Positions 46,350-57,306 of a stretch of DNA of 64,000 nucleotides are shown piece by piece. The position numbers and the translations under genes were made by a program. Source of the stretch: Pseudomonas marincola (GTDB lineage Bacteria > Pseudomonadota > Gammaproteobacteria > Pseudomonadales > Pseudomonadaceae); assembly GCF_900116605.1 (NCBI RefSeq), contig NZ_FPBC01000002.1, positions 327,428-391,427 of the forward strand, written 5' to 3'. Within the stretch, counting starts at the first letter, position 1. Every line of letters starts with the position of its first letter. Under the pieces are notes generated by a model, which worked only from the letters and a program-made list of their open reading frames with translations, was not told where the DNA came from and did not search any database.

Positions 46350-47105
46350 ATGCGTCGCCCAATGGTAGCTGGTAACTGGAAAATGCACGGTACCCGCGCC
46401 AGTGTCGCAGAGCTGATCAAGGGTCTTCGCCAGCTAGCGCTGGCGCCTGGAGTGGATGTAGCAGTATTTCCACCTTGCTTGTATATCAGCCAAGTCATTG
46501 AAGGACTTGCTGGCAAGTCGATGGCGGTCGGTGCGCAGAATTGCGCAATCGAGCCATTCCAAGGTGCGCTGACTGGCGAGATTGCTGCCAGTCAGTTGCA
46601 GGATGCAGGTTGCTCGCTGGTTCTGGTTGGGCACTCCGAGCGTCGTATGCTGTTAGGTGAGAATGATGGAGCGGTTGCGCGTAAGTTTGCGGCGGCTCAG
46701 TCATGTGGCTTGACTCCCGTGTTGTGTGTGGGGGAAACCCAGGCGCAGCGTGAGGCAGGTAAAACCCTCGAGGTGGTTGGTCGTCAGTTGGACGGCGTGA
46801 TCGAGTCTCTGGGTGTAGGAGTTTTTGCGCGGGCAATTATCGCCTATGAACCTGTTTGGGCAATTGGGACTGGATTGACCGCCTCGCCGGCAGAAGCACA
46901 AACGGTGCATGCGGCAATACGTGCGCAGCTGGTGGCTGAAAATGCCGATGTAGCGCGCGGTGTAAGAATTTTGTACGGCGGCAGTGTCAAGGCCGCCAGT
47001 GCTGCTGAGTTGTTCAGCATGCAGGATATCGATGGGGGGCTTGTTGGTGGAGCCTCTCTGAATGCAGATGAGTTCGGTGCGATCTGTCGCGCCGCAGGAA
47101 ACTGA
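46350..47105 (+). CDS. tpiA: Triosephosphate isomerase
   Basis: The 251-residue TIM barrel has electrophile His in LVGHSERR and catalytic Glu in [11 protein letters not shown]. It interconverts dihydroxyacetone phosphate and glyceraldehyde-3-phosphate. It ends three bases before secG, the usual Gammaproteobacterial order glmM-tpiA-secG in Pseudomonas. Confidence 0.96.
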   Translation: MRRPMVAGNWKMHGTRASVAELIKGLRQLALAPGVDVAVFPPCLYISQVIEGLAGKSMAVGAQNCAIEPFQGALTGEIAASQLQDAGCSLVLVGHSERRMLLGENDGAVARKFAAAQSCGLTPVLCVGETQAQREAGKTLEVVGRQLDGVIESLGVGVFARAIIAYEPVWAIGTGLTASPAEAQTVHAAIRAQLVAENADVARGVRILYGGSVKAASAAELFSMQDIDGGLVGGASLNADEFGAICRAAGN

Positions 47106-47108
47106 ATA

Positions 47109-47492
47109 ATGCTGGAAACAGTCGTAGTAGTTCTTCATCTGCTGGGTGCAATCGGTGTTGTAGTGCTGGTTCTATTGCAGCAGGGTAAGGGTGCCGATGC
47201 TGGCGCGTCTTTTGGTTCGGGTGCATCTGCTACCGTATTCGGTAGTCAAGGTTCCTCTACCTTTTTGAGTCGCGTTACTGCTATACTCGCCACCGCTTTT
47301 TTCGTCACTAGCTTGGGCTTAGGCTACTTTGCTAATGAGAAAGCTCAGGTTATCAGCCAGGCTGGCTTGCCAGACCCAGCGGTACTTGAGCAGCAACAAA
47401 AACCGGTTGTCGAAGACGTACCGGTGCTCGAAGAGCAAAAGCCAGCAGTTGATGCTGCAGGCGATGTACCTCAAGCTCCAGAGCAGCAGTAA
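47109..47492 (+). CDS. secG: Preprotein translocase subunit SecG
   Basis: The 127-residue protein has two transmembrane helices (residues about 3-22 and 52-72), the conserved [15 protein letters not shown] loop between them, and an acidic Glu/Pro/Gln-rich C-terminal tail. It is an accessory subunit of SecYEG. tRNA-Leu follows 12 bases after the stop and is probably processed from the same transcript. Confidence 0.94.
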   Translation: MLETVVVVLHLLGAIGVVVLVLLQQGKGADAGASFGSGASATVFGSQGSSTFLSRVTAILATAFFVTSLGLGYFANEKAQVISQAGLPDPAVLEQQQKPVVEDVPVLEEQKPAVDAAGDVPQAPEQQ

Positions 47493-47504
47493 AGCGTAAA
47501 AAAT

Positions 47505-47590
47505 GCCGAGGTGGTGGAATTGGTAGACACGCTACCTTGAGGTGGTAGTGGCCATAGGCTGTAGGGGTTCGAGTCCCCTCCTCGGTACCA
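47505..47590 (+). tRNA. tRNA-Leu (anticodon GAG)
   Basis: The 86-base class II tRNA has acceptor GCCGAGG facing CCTCGGT with ACCA encoded. The anticodon stem is CTACC/GGTAG with loop TTGAGGT (anticodon GAG), with a long variable arm and GGTTCGAGTCC in the T arm. Its place after secG is as in E. coli leuU. Confidence 0.96.
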
Positions 47591-47598
47591 ATTTTCAG

Positions 47599-47628
47599 GA
47601 AAGCCCGCTACATGCGGGCTTTCTTGTT
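47599..47628 (+). terminator. Intrinsic terminator after tRNA-Leu
   Basis: GAAAGCCCGC at 47599-47608 pairs perfectly with GCGGGCTTTC at 47614-47623 around TACAT, followed by TTGTTG. Confidence 0.85.
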
Positions 47629-47641
47629 GCTGGAGTGTAGA

Positions 47642-47671
47642 TTGACCTGCAAGGTGGTTCGGTCGTATACT
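47642..47671 (+). promoter_or_regulatory. Strong sigma-70 promoter of the initiator tRNA
   Basis: TTGACC at 47642-47647 and TATACT at 47666-47671 are separated by 18 bases. The expected start point lies about 10 bases before the tRNA 5' end. Confidence 0.8.
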
Positions 47672-47687
47672 TCGGCCCCAGCTTTGA

Positions 47688-47764
<77 letters not shown>

Positions 47765-47774
47765 GTAGTAGCTG

Positions 47775-47801
47775 AGCCCCTTTTCAAGGGGCTTTTTGCT
47801 A
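47775..47801 (+). terminator. Terminator after tRNA-fMet
   Basis: AGCCCCTT pairs with AAGGGGCT around TTC at 47775-47793, followed by TTTTTGCT. Confidence 0.85.
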
Positions 47802-47845
47802 GCTGAGAGACAGATTTATCCAGCAGCTGAAGCTGGTTCATGGAG

Positions 47846-47866
47846 TGGGCGTTTCGCCCATTTTTT
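47846..47866 (+). terminator. Second terminator ahead of rimP
   Basis: TGGGCG at 47846-47851 pairs with CGCCCA at 47855-47860 around TTT, followed by six T. It lies in the leader of rimP, 29 bases before its start. Confidence 0.8.
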
Positions 47867-47894
47867 ATTTGCAAAGCATGCGCGAGGGGTTCAG

Positions 47895-48353
47895 GTGTCG
47901 AGCAAGCTAGAACAGTTGCAGGACTTGTTGGCCCCGGTAGTCGAGGCCCTTGGTTATCAATGCTGGGGTATCGAGTTCCTGTCACAAGGGCGTCATTCGC
48001 TGCTTCGAGTCTATATTGATCAAGAAAATGGCGTGCTCGTAGAAGATTGCGAGAAAGTCAGCAGACAGATCAGTGGCGTACTTGATGTAGAGGATCCAAT
48101 TTCGGCGGAATACACCCTCGAGGTGTCATCACCCGGCATGGATCGTCCACTTTTTACCTTGGAGCAGTTCGCAGCGTTTGCTGGCGAACAGGTAAAAATC
48201 AAGCTGCGCATTCCCTTCGAAGGGCGTCGTAACTTTCAAGGTCTCCTCCGCGGTATTGAGGAGCAGGACGTGGTAGTACAGGTGGATGACCACGAATTCC
48301 TGTTGCCGATCGATTCGATCGACAAGGCCAATATTATCCCCCGGTTTGATTGA
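47895..48353 (+). CDS. rimP: Ribosome maturation factor RimP
   Basis: The 152-residue RimP starts at GTG 47895 ([20 protein letters not shown]) with GAGGGG upstream. The N-terminal domain includes [20 protein letters not shown] and the C-terminal Sm-like domain starts near LFTLEQF. It assists 30S assembly. The frame is open another 33 codons upstream across the terminator, which is not supported. It is the first gene of rimP-nusA-infB-rbfA-truB. Confidence 0.95.
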   Translation: MSSKLEQLQDLLAPVVEALGYQCWGIEFLSQGRHSLLRVYIDQENGVLVEDCEKVSRQISGVLDVEDPISAEYTLEVSSPGMDRPLFTLEQFAAFAGEQVKIKLRIPFEGRRNFQGLLRGIEEQDVVVQVDDHEFLLPIDSIDKANIIPRFD

Positions 48354-48400
48354 GACGCGGATCCCGCGGATCCAATGGATTGCGAAAGGCGAGGCGTACG

Positions 48401-49882
48401 ATGAGCAAAGAAGTACTGATGGTTGTCGAGTCGGTATCCAACGAAAAAGGCGTACCGGCTGGTGTTATTTTCGAGGCGCTGGAACTGGCATTAGCCACAG
48501 CGACCAAAAAGCGTTTTGAGGACGAGGTTGATTTGCGCGTGGCGATTGATCGCCATACCGGAAATTATGAAACCTTCCGTCGCTGGACGATTGTTGAAGA
48601 TGCTGAGCTGGACGATCCTGCTCATCAGCTAACGCCTGACATGGAGCAAGCGCTCAAGGCCAATGCACAGGTCGGCGAAGTTCTCGAAGAGAAAATCGAG
48701 TCGATCGAGTTTGGTCGCATTGCAGCTCAGACTGCGAAGCAAGTTATTGTCCAAAAAGTTCGCGAAGCCGAGCGCGCACAGGTAGTTGAAGCCTACCGTG
48801 AGCGTCTGGGTGAAATCATTGCCGGTACTGTTAAGAAAGTCACCCGTGACAGCGTAATCGTTGATCTGGGTAACAATGCTGAAGCAGTGCTGGCACGTGA
48901 AGATATTATTTCTCGTGAGACTTTCCGGGTTGGCGCACGTGTACGTGCATTGCTCAAGGAAATTCGCACCGAGAATCGTGGTCCGCAGCTGGTGTTGTCG
49001 CGTACAGCGCCAGAGATGCTGATTGAACTGTTCCGCATCGAAGTGCCGGAGATCGCTGAAGAGCTGATCGAAGTCATGGGCGCCTCCCGGGATCCGGGTT
49101 CGCGTGCCAAGATCGCGGTACGTTCAAAGGATAAGCGTATTGATCCGCAGGGTGCCTGTATCGGCATGCGCGGTTCGCGCGTGCAGGCAGTATCCGGTGA
49201 GTTGGTTGGCGAGCGTGTTGATATCGTGCTGTGGGATGACAATCCTGCCCAGTTCGTAATCAATGCCATGTCACCCGCTGAAGTCGCTGCGATTATCGTT
49301 GACGAAGATGCCCATGCCATGGACATCGCCGTTGGCGAAGACAACCTCGCTCAAGCAATTGGGCGTGGCGGTCAAAACGTCCGTCTGGCAAGTCAGCTGA
49401 CTGGCTGGACGTTGAACGTAATGACCGAGGCAGATATCCAGGCCAAGCAGCAAGCCGAAACCGGCGACATTCTGCAGAACTTCATCGACGAGTTGGAAGT
49501 TGACGAAGAACTGGCGCAGGTGTTGGTCGAAGAAGGCTTCACTACCCTGGAAGAAATTGCCTATGTACCGATGGAAGAGATGCTCAGCATTGATGGATTC
49601 GATGAAGACATCGTCAATGAGCTGCGTTCGCGGGCAAAAGATCGCCTGCTGACTCGCGCCATCGCTACAGAAGAAAAGCTGGCAGACGCCCATCCGGCCG
49701 AAGACCTGCTCTCTCTTGAGGGTATGGAAAAAGGTCTGGCACAGGAACTGGCAGTGCGCGGTGTGATTACCCGCGAAGACCTGGCCGAGCAGTCGATTGA
49801 CGACCTGCTCGACATCGACGGCATCGACGAAGAGCGTGCCGGCAAGCTGATCATGGCCGCCCGAGCCCACTGGTTCGAGTAA
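48401..49882 (+). CDS. nusA: Transcription termination/antitermination factor NusA
   Basis: The 493-residue protein starts [17 protein letters not shown]. It has an N-terminal RNAP-binding domain, S1 (about 135-200), two KH domains (about 230-345) and two C-terminal acidic helix-hairpin repeats (about 365-490). It modulates pausing, Rho-independent termination and antitermination. An upstream in-frame ATG at 48350 overlaps rimP and is rejected. Confidence 0.96.
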   Translation: MSKEVLMVVESVSNEKGVPAGVIFEALELALATATKKRFEDEVDLRVAIDRHTGNYETFRRWTIVEDAELDDPAHQLTPDMEQALKANAQVGEVLEEKIESIEFGRIAAQTAKQVIVQKVREAERAQVVEAYRERLGEIIAGTVKKVTRDSVIVDLGNNAEAVLAREDIISRETFRVGARVRALLKEIRTENRGPQLVLSRTAPEMLIELFRIEVPEIAEELIEVMGASRDPGSRAKIAVRSKDKRIDPQGACIGMRGSRVQAVSGELVGERVDIVLWDDNPAQFVINAMSPAEVAAIIVDEDAHAMDIAVGEDNLAQAIGRGGQNVRLASQLTGWTLNVMTEADIQAKQQAETGDILQNFIDELEVDEELAQVLVEEGFTTLEEIAYVPMEEMLSIDGFDEDIVNELRSRAKDRLLTRAIATEEKLADAHPAEDLLSLEGMEKGLAQELAVRGVITREDLAEQSIDDLLDIDGIDEERAGKLIMAARAHWFE

Positions 49883-49908
49883 GTTTTACGGCCTGAGGAG
49901 AGAAGTGC

Positions 49909-52395
49909 ATGACGCAAGTCACGGTGAAAGAACTGGCCCAAGTGGTCGACACACCGGTAGAGCGCCTGCTGCAGCAGATGCGTGAGGCGGGTTTGCCGCA
50001 CAGCAGTGCCGAGCAAGTTGTCACCGATAATGAGAAGCAAGCTTTGCTTGCTCATCTCAAGAGCAGCCACGGCGACAAAAAGGTTGAAGAACCGCGCAAG
50101 ATTACCTTGCAGCGCAAAACCACCAGCACCCTGCGAGTTGCTGGCAGCAAAACTATCAGCGTTGAAGTACGCAAGAAGAAAACCTTCGTTAAGCGTAGCG
50201 CTGAAGAGATCGAAGCAGAGAAGCAGCGCGAGCTTGCAGAGCAGCGCGCTGTGGCTGAAGCGGCGCGGGTGAAGGCTGAAGAAGAAGCCAAGCGCAAGGC
50301 TGAAGAAGAAGCCAAGCGTCAGCCGCAAGAAACGCCAGCGCCTGCGACTACCGCTGCAGACGTAATTGGTGATGTGCCTGCTGCTGAACCGGTTGTAGAA
50401 ACGCGTAAAGATGATCGCAAGAAGGACGAGCCACGCCGCCCTGATAAAACTCGCAATGACGATTCCGATCGTCGTGGCGAGCGCAAGGTAGCGCATCGTC
50501 CGACCGTCAAGGAAAAGGCTCCGGCACCACGTGTTGCGCCTCGTACTGTGGACGAAGAGAGCGACGGTTTCCGTCGCGGTCGCGGCAAGTCGAAAATGAA
50601 GAAGCGCAATGCGCACGGCTTCCAAAGCCCGCAAGGGCCGGTTGTTCGTGATGTTGCCATCGGCGAAACCATCACTGTTGGCGAACTCGCTCAGCAGATG
50701 TCGGTTAAAGCGGCTGAAGTTATCAAGTTCATGTTCAAGATGGGCACTCCGGTGACCATCAATCAGGTGCTGGATCAGGAAACTGCCCAGTTGATCGCCG
50801 AAGAGCTGGGCCACAAGGTCACGCTGGTAAGCGATAACGCACTTGAAGAGCAGTTGGCTGCATCGTTGAAGTACGACGGTGAGTCGATTTCCCGTGCGCC
50901 AGTTGTGACCGTAATGGGCCACGTTGACCACGGTAAGACTTCATTGCTCGACTACATTCGTCGTGCAAAAGTTGCTTCCGGCGAAGCGGGCGGCATTACG
51001 CAGCATATCGGTGCCTACCACGTAGAAACCGAGCGCGGCATGGTCACCTTCCTCGATACTCCGGGTCACGCTGCGTTTACCCAAATGCGTGCTCGTGGTG
51101 CCAAGGCGACTGACATCGTGATTCTGGTTGTTGCTGCAGACGACGGCGTAATGCCGCAGACCGAGGAAGCTGTTCAGCACGCGAAAGCGGCTGGCGTTCC
51201 ACTGGTTGTCGCAGTCAACAAGATCGACAAGCAGGGCGCGGATCTTGATCGTATCAAGAACGACCTGGCTGGCCGCGAAGTTGTCCCGGAAGAGTGGGGT
51301 GGCAACACTCAATTCGTACCGGTTTCGGCCAAAGTTGGTACCGGTGTAGACGAGTTGCTTGAAGCCGTATTGCTGCAAGCTGAACTGCTCGAACTGAAAG
51401 CGACTCCTTCGGCTCCAGGCCGCGGTGTTGTGGTTGAATCGCGTCTTGATAAAGGTCGCGGTCCGGTTGCAACCGTGCTGGTTCAAGACGGTACGCTGCG
51501 TCAGGGCGACATGGTTCTGGTCGGCTCGAACTACGGCCGCATCCGCGCCATGATCGACGAGAACGGCAAGTCCATCAAAGAAGCTGGTCCTTCGATTCCG
51601 GTCGAAATCCTCGGCCTCGATGGCACGCCGGAAGCGGGCGATGACATGACCGTGGTTGCTGACGAGAAGAAAGCCCGTGAAGTGGCTCTGTTCCGTCAAG
51701 GCAAGTTCCGTGAAGTCAAGCTGGCACGTGCTCACGCAGGCAAGCTGGAAAACATCTTCGAGAACATGGGCCAGGAAGAGAAGAAGACGCTTAACATCGT
51801 CCTCAAATCTGACGTTCGTGGCTCGTTGGAAGCGTTGCAGGGCTCGCTCAGCGGCCTCGGTAATGACGAAGTTCAAGTGCGCGTAGTGGGCGGCGGCGTT
51901 GGTGGTATCACCGAAAGCGACGCTAACCTGGCACTGGCTTCCAACGCTGTATTGTTCGGCTTCAACGTTCGTGCCGACGCTGGCGCGCGTAAGATCGTCG
52001 AGCAAGAGTCGCTGGATATGCGTTATTACAACGTCATCTACGACATCATCGAAGACGTTAAGAAGGCCCTGACCGGCATGCTCGGCAGCGATGTTCGCGA
52101 GAACATTCTGGGTACTGCCGAAGTACGTGACGTGTTCCGTTCGCCTAAGTTCGGCGCCATTGCCGGTTGCATGGTTATTGAAGGTGTTGTGCACCGTAAC
52201 CGTCCAATCCGTGTACTGCGCGACGACGTGGTTATCTACGAAGGCGAACTCGAGTCGCTGCGTCGCTTCAAAGACGACATGGCTGAAGTGCGTAATGGCA
52301 TGGAATGCGGTATTGGCGTTAAGAGCTACAACGACGTCAAGGTCGGCGACAAGATCGAAGTGTACGAGAAAGTCCAGGTGGCTCGTAGCCTGTAA
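49909..52395 (+). CDS. infB: Translation initiation factor IF-2
   Basis: The 828-residue GTPase has an N-terminal IF2N domain, a long charged linker rich in Lys/Glu/Ala (about residues 90-230), a second IF2N segment, the G domain with GHVDHGKT at 337-344, then domains II-IV that bind initiator tRNA. A strong GAGGAGA ribosome binding site precedes the ATG. It recruits fMet-tRNA to the 30S subunit, a fitting companion to the fMet tRNA gene upstream. Confidence 0.97.
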   Translation: MTQVTVKELAQVVDTPVERLLQQMREAGLPHSSAEQVVTDNEKQALLAHLKSSHGDKKVEEPRKITLQRKTTSTLRVAGSKTISVEVRKKKTFVKRSAEEIEAEKQRELAEQRAVAEAARVKAEEEAKRKAEEEAKRQPQETPAPATTAADVIGDVPAAEPVVETRKDDRKKDEPRRPDKTRNDDSDRRGERKVAHRPTVKEKAPAPRVAPRTVDEESDGFRRGRGKSKMKKRNAHGFQSPQGPVVRDVAIGETITVGELAQQMSVKAAEVIKFMFKMGTPVTINQVLDQETAQLIAEELGHKVTLVSDNALEEQLAASLKYDGESISRAPVVTVMGHVDHGKTSLLDYIRRAKVASGEAGGITQHIGAYHVETERGMVTFLDTPGHAAFTQMRARGAKATDIVILVVAADDGVMPQTEEAVQHAKAAGVPLVVAVNKIDKQGADLDRIKNDLAGREVVPEEWGGNTQFVPVSAKVGTGVDELLEAVLLQAELLELKATPSAPGRGVVVESRLDKGRGPVATVLVQDGTLRQGDMVLVGSNYGRIRAMIDENGKSIKEAGPSIPVEILGLDGTPEAGDDMTVVADEKKAREVALFRQGKFREVKLARAHAGKLENIFENMGQEEKKTLNIVLKSDVRGSLEALQGSLSGLGNDEVQVRVVGGGVGGITESDANLALASNAVLFGFNVRADAGARKIVEQESLDMRYYNVIYDIIEDVKKALTGMLGSDVRENILGTAEVRDVFRSPKFGAIAGCMVIEGVVHRNRPIRVLRDDVVIYEGELESLRRFKDDMAEVRNGMECGIGVKSYNDVKVGDKIEVYEKVQVARSL

Positions 52396-52415
52396 GGCAC
52401 CTGCCGCAACATGCA

Positions 52416-52447
52416 ACGCCCGGCCCTGCTTAAGCACGGCCGGGCGT
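52416..52447 (+). terminator. Strong GC stem-loop between infB and rbfA
   Basis: ACGCCCGGCC at 52416-52425 pairs with GGCCGGGCGT at 52438-52447, with a self-complementary TGCTTAAGCA inside. Only TTTGCC follows, so it is a weak terminator or processing site within the operon. Confidence 0.6.
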
Positions 52448-52504
52448 TTGCCGCTTCTGAGTCCGATGCTTTTTCAGGCATTGAGACCGTAAAAGGTAGT
52501 AAAA

Positions 52505-52906
52505 ATGGCAAAAGAATATAGCCGTGCCCAGCGTATCGGCGACCAGATGCAGCGCGAGCTGGCGCAGTTGATTCTCCGCGAAGTCAAAGATCCTCGCGTC
52601 AGTGGTCTGGTCACAGTTACCGCTGTTGAAGTCAGCCGTGACGCCAGCCACGCCAAAGTGTTTATCACGATCATGGGTTCAGAGATTGACGATGAAAGCA
52701 TCCGTCAGAGCGTTAAAGTGCTCAACGATGCCAGCGGCTTTCTGCGCATGCAGCTGGGCAAGGCAATGAAGCTTCGCAGCGTGCCGAACCTGCGCTTCCA
52801 TTATGACGAGAGCGTTATTCGTGGTGCGCAATTGTCTGCATTGATCGAGCGCGCCGTAACTGAAGATCGTCAGCATGACGACGAAGCAACCGACGCCAAG
52901 GAGTAA
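52505..52906 (+). CDS. rbfA: Ribosome-binding factor RbfA
   Basis: The 133-residue KH-fold protein starts [19 protein letters not shown] and contains [15 protein letters not shown]. It acts late in 30S maturation and cold adaptation. An AAAAGGTAG site precedes the ATG. It is 4 bases from truB. Confidence 0.95.
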   Translation: MAKEYSRAQRIGDQMQRELAQLILREVKDPRVSGLVTVTAVEVSRDASHAKVFITIMGSEIDDESIRQSVKVLNDASGFLRMQLGKAMKLRSVPNLRFHYDESVIRGAQLSALIERAVTEDRQHDDEATDAKE

Positions 52907-52910
52907 GCAC

Positions 52911-53828
52911 GTGGCCCAGGTTAAGCGTATTCGTCGCAAAGTAGACGGCATCATTCTGCTGGATAAGCCGAAGGGCTTCAGCTCCAATGCCGCCTTGCAG
53001 AAAGTCCGCTGGTTGCTGAATGCTGAAAAAGCCGGGCACACCGGCAGTCTCGACCCTTTGGCGACTGGCGTGTTGCCGCTGTGTTTTGGCGAAGCCACCA
53101 AGTTTTCGCAATACCTGCTCGATGCCGATAAAGGCTACGAGACGCTGATGCAGTTGGGTGTTACGACAACCACAGCTGACGCTGAAGGTGAAGTGATCGA
53201 GCGTAAGCCAGTCACCGCTAGTGGCAGCGATATTGAGGCTGTATTGCCGCAGTTTCGTGGCGACATCAGCCAGATCCCGCCGATGTATTCGGCGCTCAAG
53301 CGTGACGGCCAGCCGCTTTACAAGCTGGCGCGTGCGGGTGAAGTAGTCGAGCGCGAGCCGCGTGCAGTGAATATTGCGCGTTTGGAGTTGCTTGGCTGCG
53401 AAGGCGAAGTGGCACGTTTGGCTGTCGAGTGCAGCAAAGGTACTTACATCCGCACACTGGTCGAAGATATCGGTCACTTGCTCGGTTGCGGCGCACACGT
53501 TGCAGAACTGCGCAGAACCCAGGCCGGTCCTTTCGACTTGAGCCAGACCGTCAGCCTTGAAGAGCTTGAAGCTGTTCACGCTGAAGGTGGCAACGAGGCG
53601 GTCGATCGTTTCCTGCACCCGGTTGATAGCGGTCTGGAACATTGGCCTTTGCTGCAGTTCTCCGAGCACAGTTCCTTCTACTGGTTGCAAGGCCAGCCGG
53701 TACGCGCACCGGAAGCGCCGAAGTTCGGCATGGTGCGGGTGCAGGATCATAACGGTCGTTTCATCGGTATCGGTGAAGTCGGCGAAGACGGTCGCATTGC
53801 GCCCCGTCGCTTGATTCGCTCAGAGTGA
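52911..53828 (+). CDS. truB: tRNA pseudouridine-55 synthase TruB
   Basis: The 305-residue enzyme starts at GTG 52911 ([20 protein letters not shown]) and has the catalytic Asp48 in [15 protein letters not shown], plus a C-terminal PUA domain. It modifies U55 in the T loop of tRNAs. The frame runs 12 codons upstream into rbfA but the GTG matches the family start and follows GGAG. Confidence 0.95.
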   Translation: MAQVKRIRRKVDGIILLDKPKGFSSNAALQKVRWLLNAEKAGHTGSLDPLATGVLPLCFGEATKFSQYLLDADKGYETLMQLGVTTTTADAEGEVIERKPVTASGSDIEAVLPQFRGDISQIPPMYSALKRDGQPLYKLARAGEVVEREPRAVNIARLELLGCEGEVARLAVECSKGTYIRTLVEDIGHLLGCGAHVAELRRTQAGPFDLSQTVSLEELEAVHAEGGNEAVDRFLHPVDSGLEHWPLLQFSEHSSFYWLQGQPVRAPEAPKFGMVRVQDHNGRFIGIGEVGEDGRIAPRRLIRSE

Positions 53829-54144
53829 ATAATTCGTAGTAGAATATCTGGCTGAATGAGTGCTTCGGTGCTCAGGTAGCTTCAAAGTAAGATTTAAGTG
53901 CCGCTTAGAGCGTCGCGAGCGAAGGCAGAGCAAGGCGAAAAGCCACGAGGGAGCGGAGTTCACTCATGTGAATGAGCATCTTGAGAGACTTTTCAACGCA
54001 GCTATGTCGAGTGCAGCAGCTATAAGGGGTACTTAACAAGAGGGTGGCTGTTAGTAGGCACGGTCATACCTCATTTTAAAACATGGGAAGCAGTTCCCAG
54101 CCTATTGCGACCGTTTACGGTTGCTTAATTGAGAGGAAGCCACC
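53829..54144. other. truB-rpsO gap with a repeat-like block
   Basis: These 316 bases hold no gene. The stretch 53908-54023 has the look of a dispersed Pseudomonas repeat: GAGGGAGCGGAGTTCAC, then TTCAC facing GTGAA (a small hairpin), then TTTTCAACGCAGC. From about 54030 to the rpsO start is leader sequence, including GAGAGGAAG as ribosome binding region. No confident promoter was found by eye. Confidence 0.6.
53908..54023. repeat. Candidate dispersed repeat between truB and rpsO
   Basis: The sequence runs from GAGCGTCGCGAGCGAAGG through GAGGGAGCGGAGTTCACTC and ATGTGAATGAGCATC to TTTTCAACGCAGCTATGTCG. I recall closely similar blocks scattered in Pseudomonas genomes near gene ends, but the identity is from memory and the boundaries are approximate. 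Confidence 0.5.
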
Positions 54145-54414
54145 ATGGCACTCAGCGCAGTAGAAAAAGCCCAAATCGTAACTGACTACCAACAAGCTGC
54201 TGGCGATACTGGTAGCCCAGAAGTGCAAGTTGCACTGCTGTCCGCCAACATCAACAAGCTGCAAGGCCACTTCAAGGCCAACGGTAAAGATCACCACTCG
54301 CGTCGTGGTCTGATCCGTATGGTTAACCAGCGTCGTAAGCTGCTGGACTACCTGAAGGGTAAAGATGTTAGCCGTTACAGCGCCCTGATCGGTCGCCTGG
54401 GTCTGCGTCGCTAA
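54145..54414 (+). CDS. rpsO: Small ribosomal subunit protein S15
   Basis: The 89-residue S15 protein contains [21 protein letters not shown] and [18 protein letters not shown], the 16S-binding helices. It nucleates the 30S platform and often represses its own translation through a leader structure. It is followed by a strong terminator and then pnp, the order of most Gammaproteobacteria. Confidence 0.97.
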   Translation: MALSAVEKAQIVTDYQQAAGDTGSPEVQVALLSANINKLQGHFKANGKDHHSRRGLIRMVNQRRKLLDYLKGKDVSRYSALIGRLGLRR

Positions 54415-54440
54415 GCAATGCTTGCACGTAGCTGAAGCTG

Positions 54441-54477
54441 AAGCTGGAAGTGGGTTTATCCCACTTCCAGCTTTTTG
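54441..54477 (+). terminator. Intrinsic terminator after rpsO
   Basis: AAGCTGGAAGTGGG at 54441-54454 pairs perfectly with CCCACTTCCAGCTT at 54460-54473, loop TTTAT, then T-run. Some read-through would be needed for rpsO-pnp cotranscription. Confidence 0.9.
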
Positions 54478-54679
54478 CGTTTAAGCTACCCGTGTTTTGG
54501 ACAGTGCCGGGCCGAATCCCGCAGCTGCCCACGAAAAGTTTGACGCTGTTGCTGCAGTCGAATCTGCATTCAACAGTCGCTACATGGAACCGCCTCATCA
54601 CGCCGAAATGCCAAGCGCAGGCGTTTTGCAGAGCGTTCCAAAAGGTTTCCCCAAGGGCAATATAGAAAAGGAAAACACC

Positions 54680-56785
54680 GTGAACCCGGTAATTAAGAAG
54701 TTTCAATTCGGTCAGTCGACCGTAACTCTCGAGACGGGCCGTATCGCTCGTCAAGCGTCTGGCTCTGTGCTGGTTACCGTCGATGACGACGTTGCCGTTC
54801 TGGTTGCTGTAACTGGCGCCAAAACTGCTGACCCAAGCAAAGGCTTTTTCCCGCTGTCTGTTCACTATCAGGAAAAAACCTACGCAGCCGGTAAAATCCC
54901 AGGCGGTTTCTTCAAGCGTGAAGCTCGTCCTTCCGAGAAAGAAACCCTGACTTCGCGTCTGATCGACCGTCCGATCCGTCCGCTGTTCCCAGAAGGCTTC
55001 CAGAACGAAGTGCAGGTTATCTGCACCGTGATCTCTACCAGCAAGAAGACAGATCCGGACATCGCTGCGATGATCGGTACTTCGGCTGCTCTGGCTATTT
55101 CGGGTATTCCGTTCAATGGCCCAATCGGCGCCGCTCGCGTAGCGTTCCACCCAGAAACAGGCTACCTGCTGAACCCTACCTACGAGCAGCTTCAGGCTTC
55201 GAGCCTGGACATGGTTGTAGCCGGTACCAAAGACGCCGTGCTGATGGTTGAATCGGAAGCTAAAGAGCTGACCGAAGACCAGATGCTGGGCGCAGTACTG
55301 TTCGCCCACGACGAATTCCAGGCTGTGATCGACGCTGTTGCCGAACTGGCTGCAGAAGCCGCCAAGCCGACTTGGGACTGGCAGCCAAAGGCTGAGAACG
55401 TTGAGCTGCTGAACGCTATCCGTAGCGAGTTTGGCGCGGCAATCTCACAGGCTTACACCATCACCGTTAAGCACGAGCGTTATGCGCGCCTGGGCGAGCT
55501 GCGCAACGAAGTCGTTGCCAAGTTCTCGGGTGAAGAAGGCCAGCCGACTGCCGGCGAAGTTAAAGAAGTCTTCGGCGAAATCGAATACCGCACCGTGCGC
55601 GAGAACATCGTTAACGGCCAGCCGCGTATCGACGGCCGTGACACCCGCACTGTCCGTGGCCTGAACATCGAAGTGGGTGTTCTCGACAAGACTCACGGTT
55701 CTGCGCTGTTCACCCGTGGTGAAACTCAGGCGTTGGTTGTTGCCACGCTGGGTACTGCCCGTGACGCACAGCTGCTCGACACCCTTGAAGGCGAGCGTAA
55801 AGACCCGTTCATGCTGCACTACAACTTCCCTCCTTACTCGGTAGGTGAGTGTGGTCGTATGGGCGCTACTGGCCGTCGTGAAATCGGTCACGGCCGTTTG
55901 GCGCGTCGTTCTATCGCGGCCATGCTGCCAGCGGCTGATGAGTTCCCGTACACCATTCGTGTGGTATCGGAAATCACTGAATCCAACGGCTCGAGCTCGA
56001 TGGCTTCGGTTTGTGGTGCATCGCTGGCTCTGATGGACGCTGGTGTGCCGATGAAGGCGCCGGTTGCCGGTATCGCCATGGGTCTGGTTAAGGAAGGCGA
56101 GAAGTTCGCAGTTCTGACCGACATCCTGGGTGATGAAGATCACCTCGGCGACATGGACTTCAAAGTAGCGGGTACAGCTAAAGGTGTTACCGCGCTGCAG
56201 ATGGACATCAAGATCCAGGGCATCACCGAAGAAATCATGGAAATCGCGCTGGGCCAGGCCCTTGAAGCGCGCCTGAACATTCTCGGCCAGATGAACCAGG
56301 TTATCGCCGAGTCGCGTACAGAGTTGTCGGCTAACGCCCCAACCATGATCGCGATGAAGATCGATCAGGACAAGATCCGTGACGTGATCGGTAAAGGCGG
56401 CGCGACAATCCGTGCAATCTGTGAAGAAACCAAAGCTTCGATCGACATCGAAGACGACGGTAGCATCAAGATCTTCGGCGAAACCAAAGATGCTGCAGAA
56501 GCCGCTAAGCAGCGCGTTCTGGGCATCACTGCAGAAGCTGAAATCGGCAAGATCTACGTCGGTAAAGTTGAGCGTATCGTTGACTTCGGTGCCTTCGTAA
56601 ACATCCTGCCGGGCAAAGACGGTCTGGTGCACATCTCTATGCTGAGCGATGCTCGCGTTGAGAAAGTGACCGACATTCTCAAAGAAGGTCAGGAAGTTGA
56701 AGTACTGGTACTGGACGTGGACAACCGCGGTCGTATCAAGCTGTCGATCAAAGACGTTGCCGCTGCTAAAGCGTCAGGCGTTTAA
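54680..56785 (+). CDS. pnp: Polynucleotide phosphorylase
   Basis: The 701-residue enzyme starts at GTG 54680 ([20 protein letters not shown]) after AAAAGGAAAA. It has two RNase PH domains separated by a helical domain, then a KH domain ([17 protein letters not shown], about 555-600) and an S1 domain (about 620-690). It is a 3'-5' phosphorolytic exonuclease of the degradosome. The frame extends 61 codons upstream through the rpsO-pnp leader, but without support. Confidence 0.96.
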   Translation: MNPVIKKFQFGQSTVTLETGRIARQASGSVLVTVDDDVAVLVAVTGAKTADPSKGFFPLSVHYQEKTYAAGKIPGGFFKREARPSEKETLTSRLIDRPIRPLFPEGFQNEVQVICTVISTSKKTDPDIAAMIGTSAALAISGIPFNGPIGAARVAFHPETGYLLNPTYEQLQASSLDMVVAGTKDAVLMVESEAKELTEDQMLGAVLFAHDEFQAVIDAVAELAAEAAKPTWDWQPKAENVELLNAIRSEFGAAISQAYTITVKHERYARLGELRNEVVAKFSGEEGQPTAGEVKEVFGEIEYRTVRENIVNGQPRIDGRDTRTVRGLNIEVGVLDKTHGSALFTRGETQALVVATLGTARDAQLLDTLEGERKDPFMLHYNFPPYSVGECGRMGATGRREIGHGRLARRSIAAMLPAADEFPYTIRVVSEITESNGSSSMASVCGASLALMDAGVPMKAPVAGIAMGLVKEGEKFAVLTDILGDEDHLGDMDFKVAGTAKGVTALQMDIKIQGITEEIMEIALGQALEARLNILGQMNQVIAESRTELSANAPTMIAMKIDQDKIRDVIGKGGATIRAICEETKASIDIEDDGSIKIFGETKDAAEAAKQRVLGITAEAEIGKIYVGKVERIVDFGAFVNILPGKDGLVHISMLSDARVEKVTDILKEGQEVEVLVLDVDNRGRIKLSIKDVAAAKASGV

Positions 56786-56880
56786 TCGCAGACTGCTGTA
56801 TGAGTGCTTGATTGAAAACAGCCTTTACTGAGGCATTTGCACACCTCAGGTAAATAGCTGTAGTCACCAGCACTGGAAAT

Positions 56881-56909
56881 CCGATGCCCTAACAGGCATC
56901 GGGTTTTTC
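56881..56909 (+). terminator. Intrinsic terminator after pnp
   Basis: CCGATGCC at 56881-56888 pairs with GGCATCGG at 56895-56902 around CTAACA, followed by GTTTTTC. Confidence 0.88.
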
Positions 56910-57306
56910 TTGGCTTTCGAAAAGTGAGCCTGGCGTTTTAGCTGGTAGATCAGATCGCCAAGGCTTGTGTGTTGTGAGGGTGAATTAGTGTGCGCCCGGC
57001 GCACGCAGATGCCGACTTTGCCCTGCCTGGTACAGCTCAATGACTGCGGCGAAGGCGATAGGGAATAACCCTGATCTAGGCAATAACGCTTGCGCCGCAG
57101 GTCGGGCTCGGCCGGGTTCTGTTTTCAAATATCACCTGCGCCTGATCTTTCGGTCTGTGCGGTAGGCAGCTCTCAGTGTTATCAAATAGTTAGCTTTGAA
57201 TAAATAGCAATAGATGTGCGCTGCACTGCAGTTTCGCACTCTATATAGCCAGGTTTGAGTCGCATGCGTAAGGAATTACTGCAACCCGAAAATAAAAGGT
57301 AGACAC
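56910..57306. other. pnp-fimU gap with unexplained structure
   Basis: No gene is visible. The 15-base palindrome GTGCGCCCGGCGCAC lies at 56990-57104 minus the tail, precisely 56990-57004 in sequence. CTGCGGCG at 57044-57051 faces CGCCGCAG at 57093-57100 with partial pairing inside (AGGG facing CCCT), a possible structured RNA. The last 130 bases are A+T-rich and probably contain the minor-pilin operon promoter, but I could not settle on one. Confidence 0.5.

Noticed and set aside
54497..54679. 61-codon N-terminal extension of polynucleotide phosphorylase
   Set aside because: The family starts at NPVIKKF; the upstream stretch follows the rpsO terminator and has no matching start signal.
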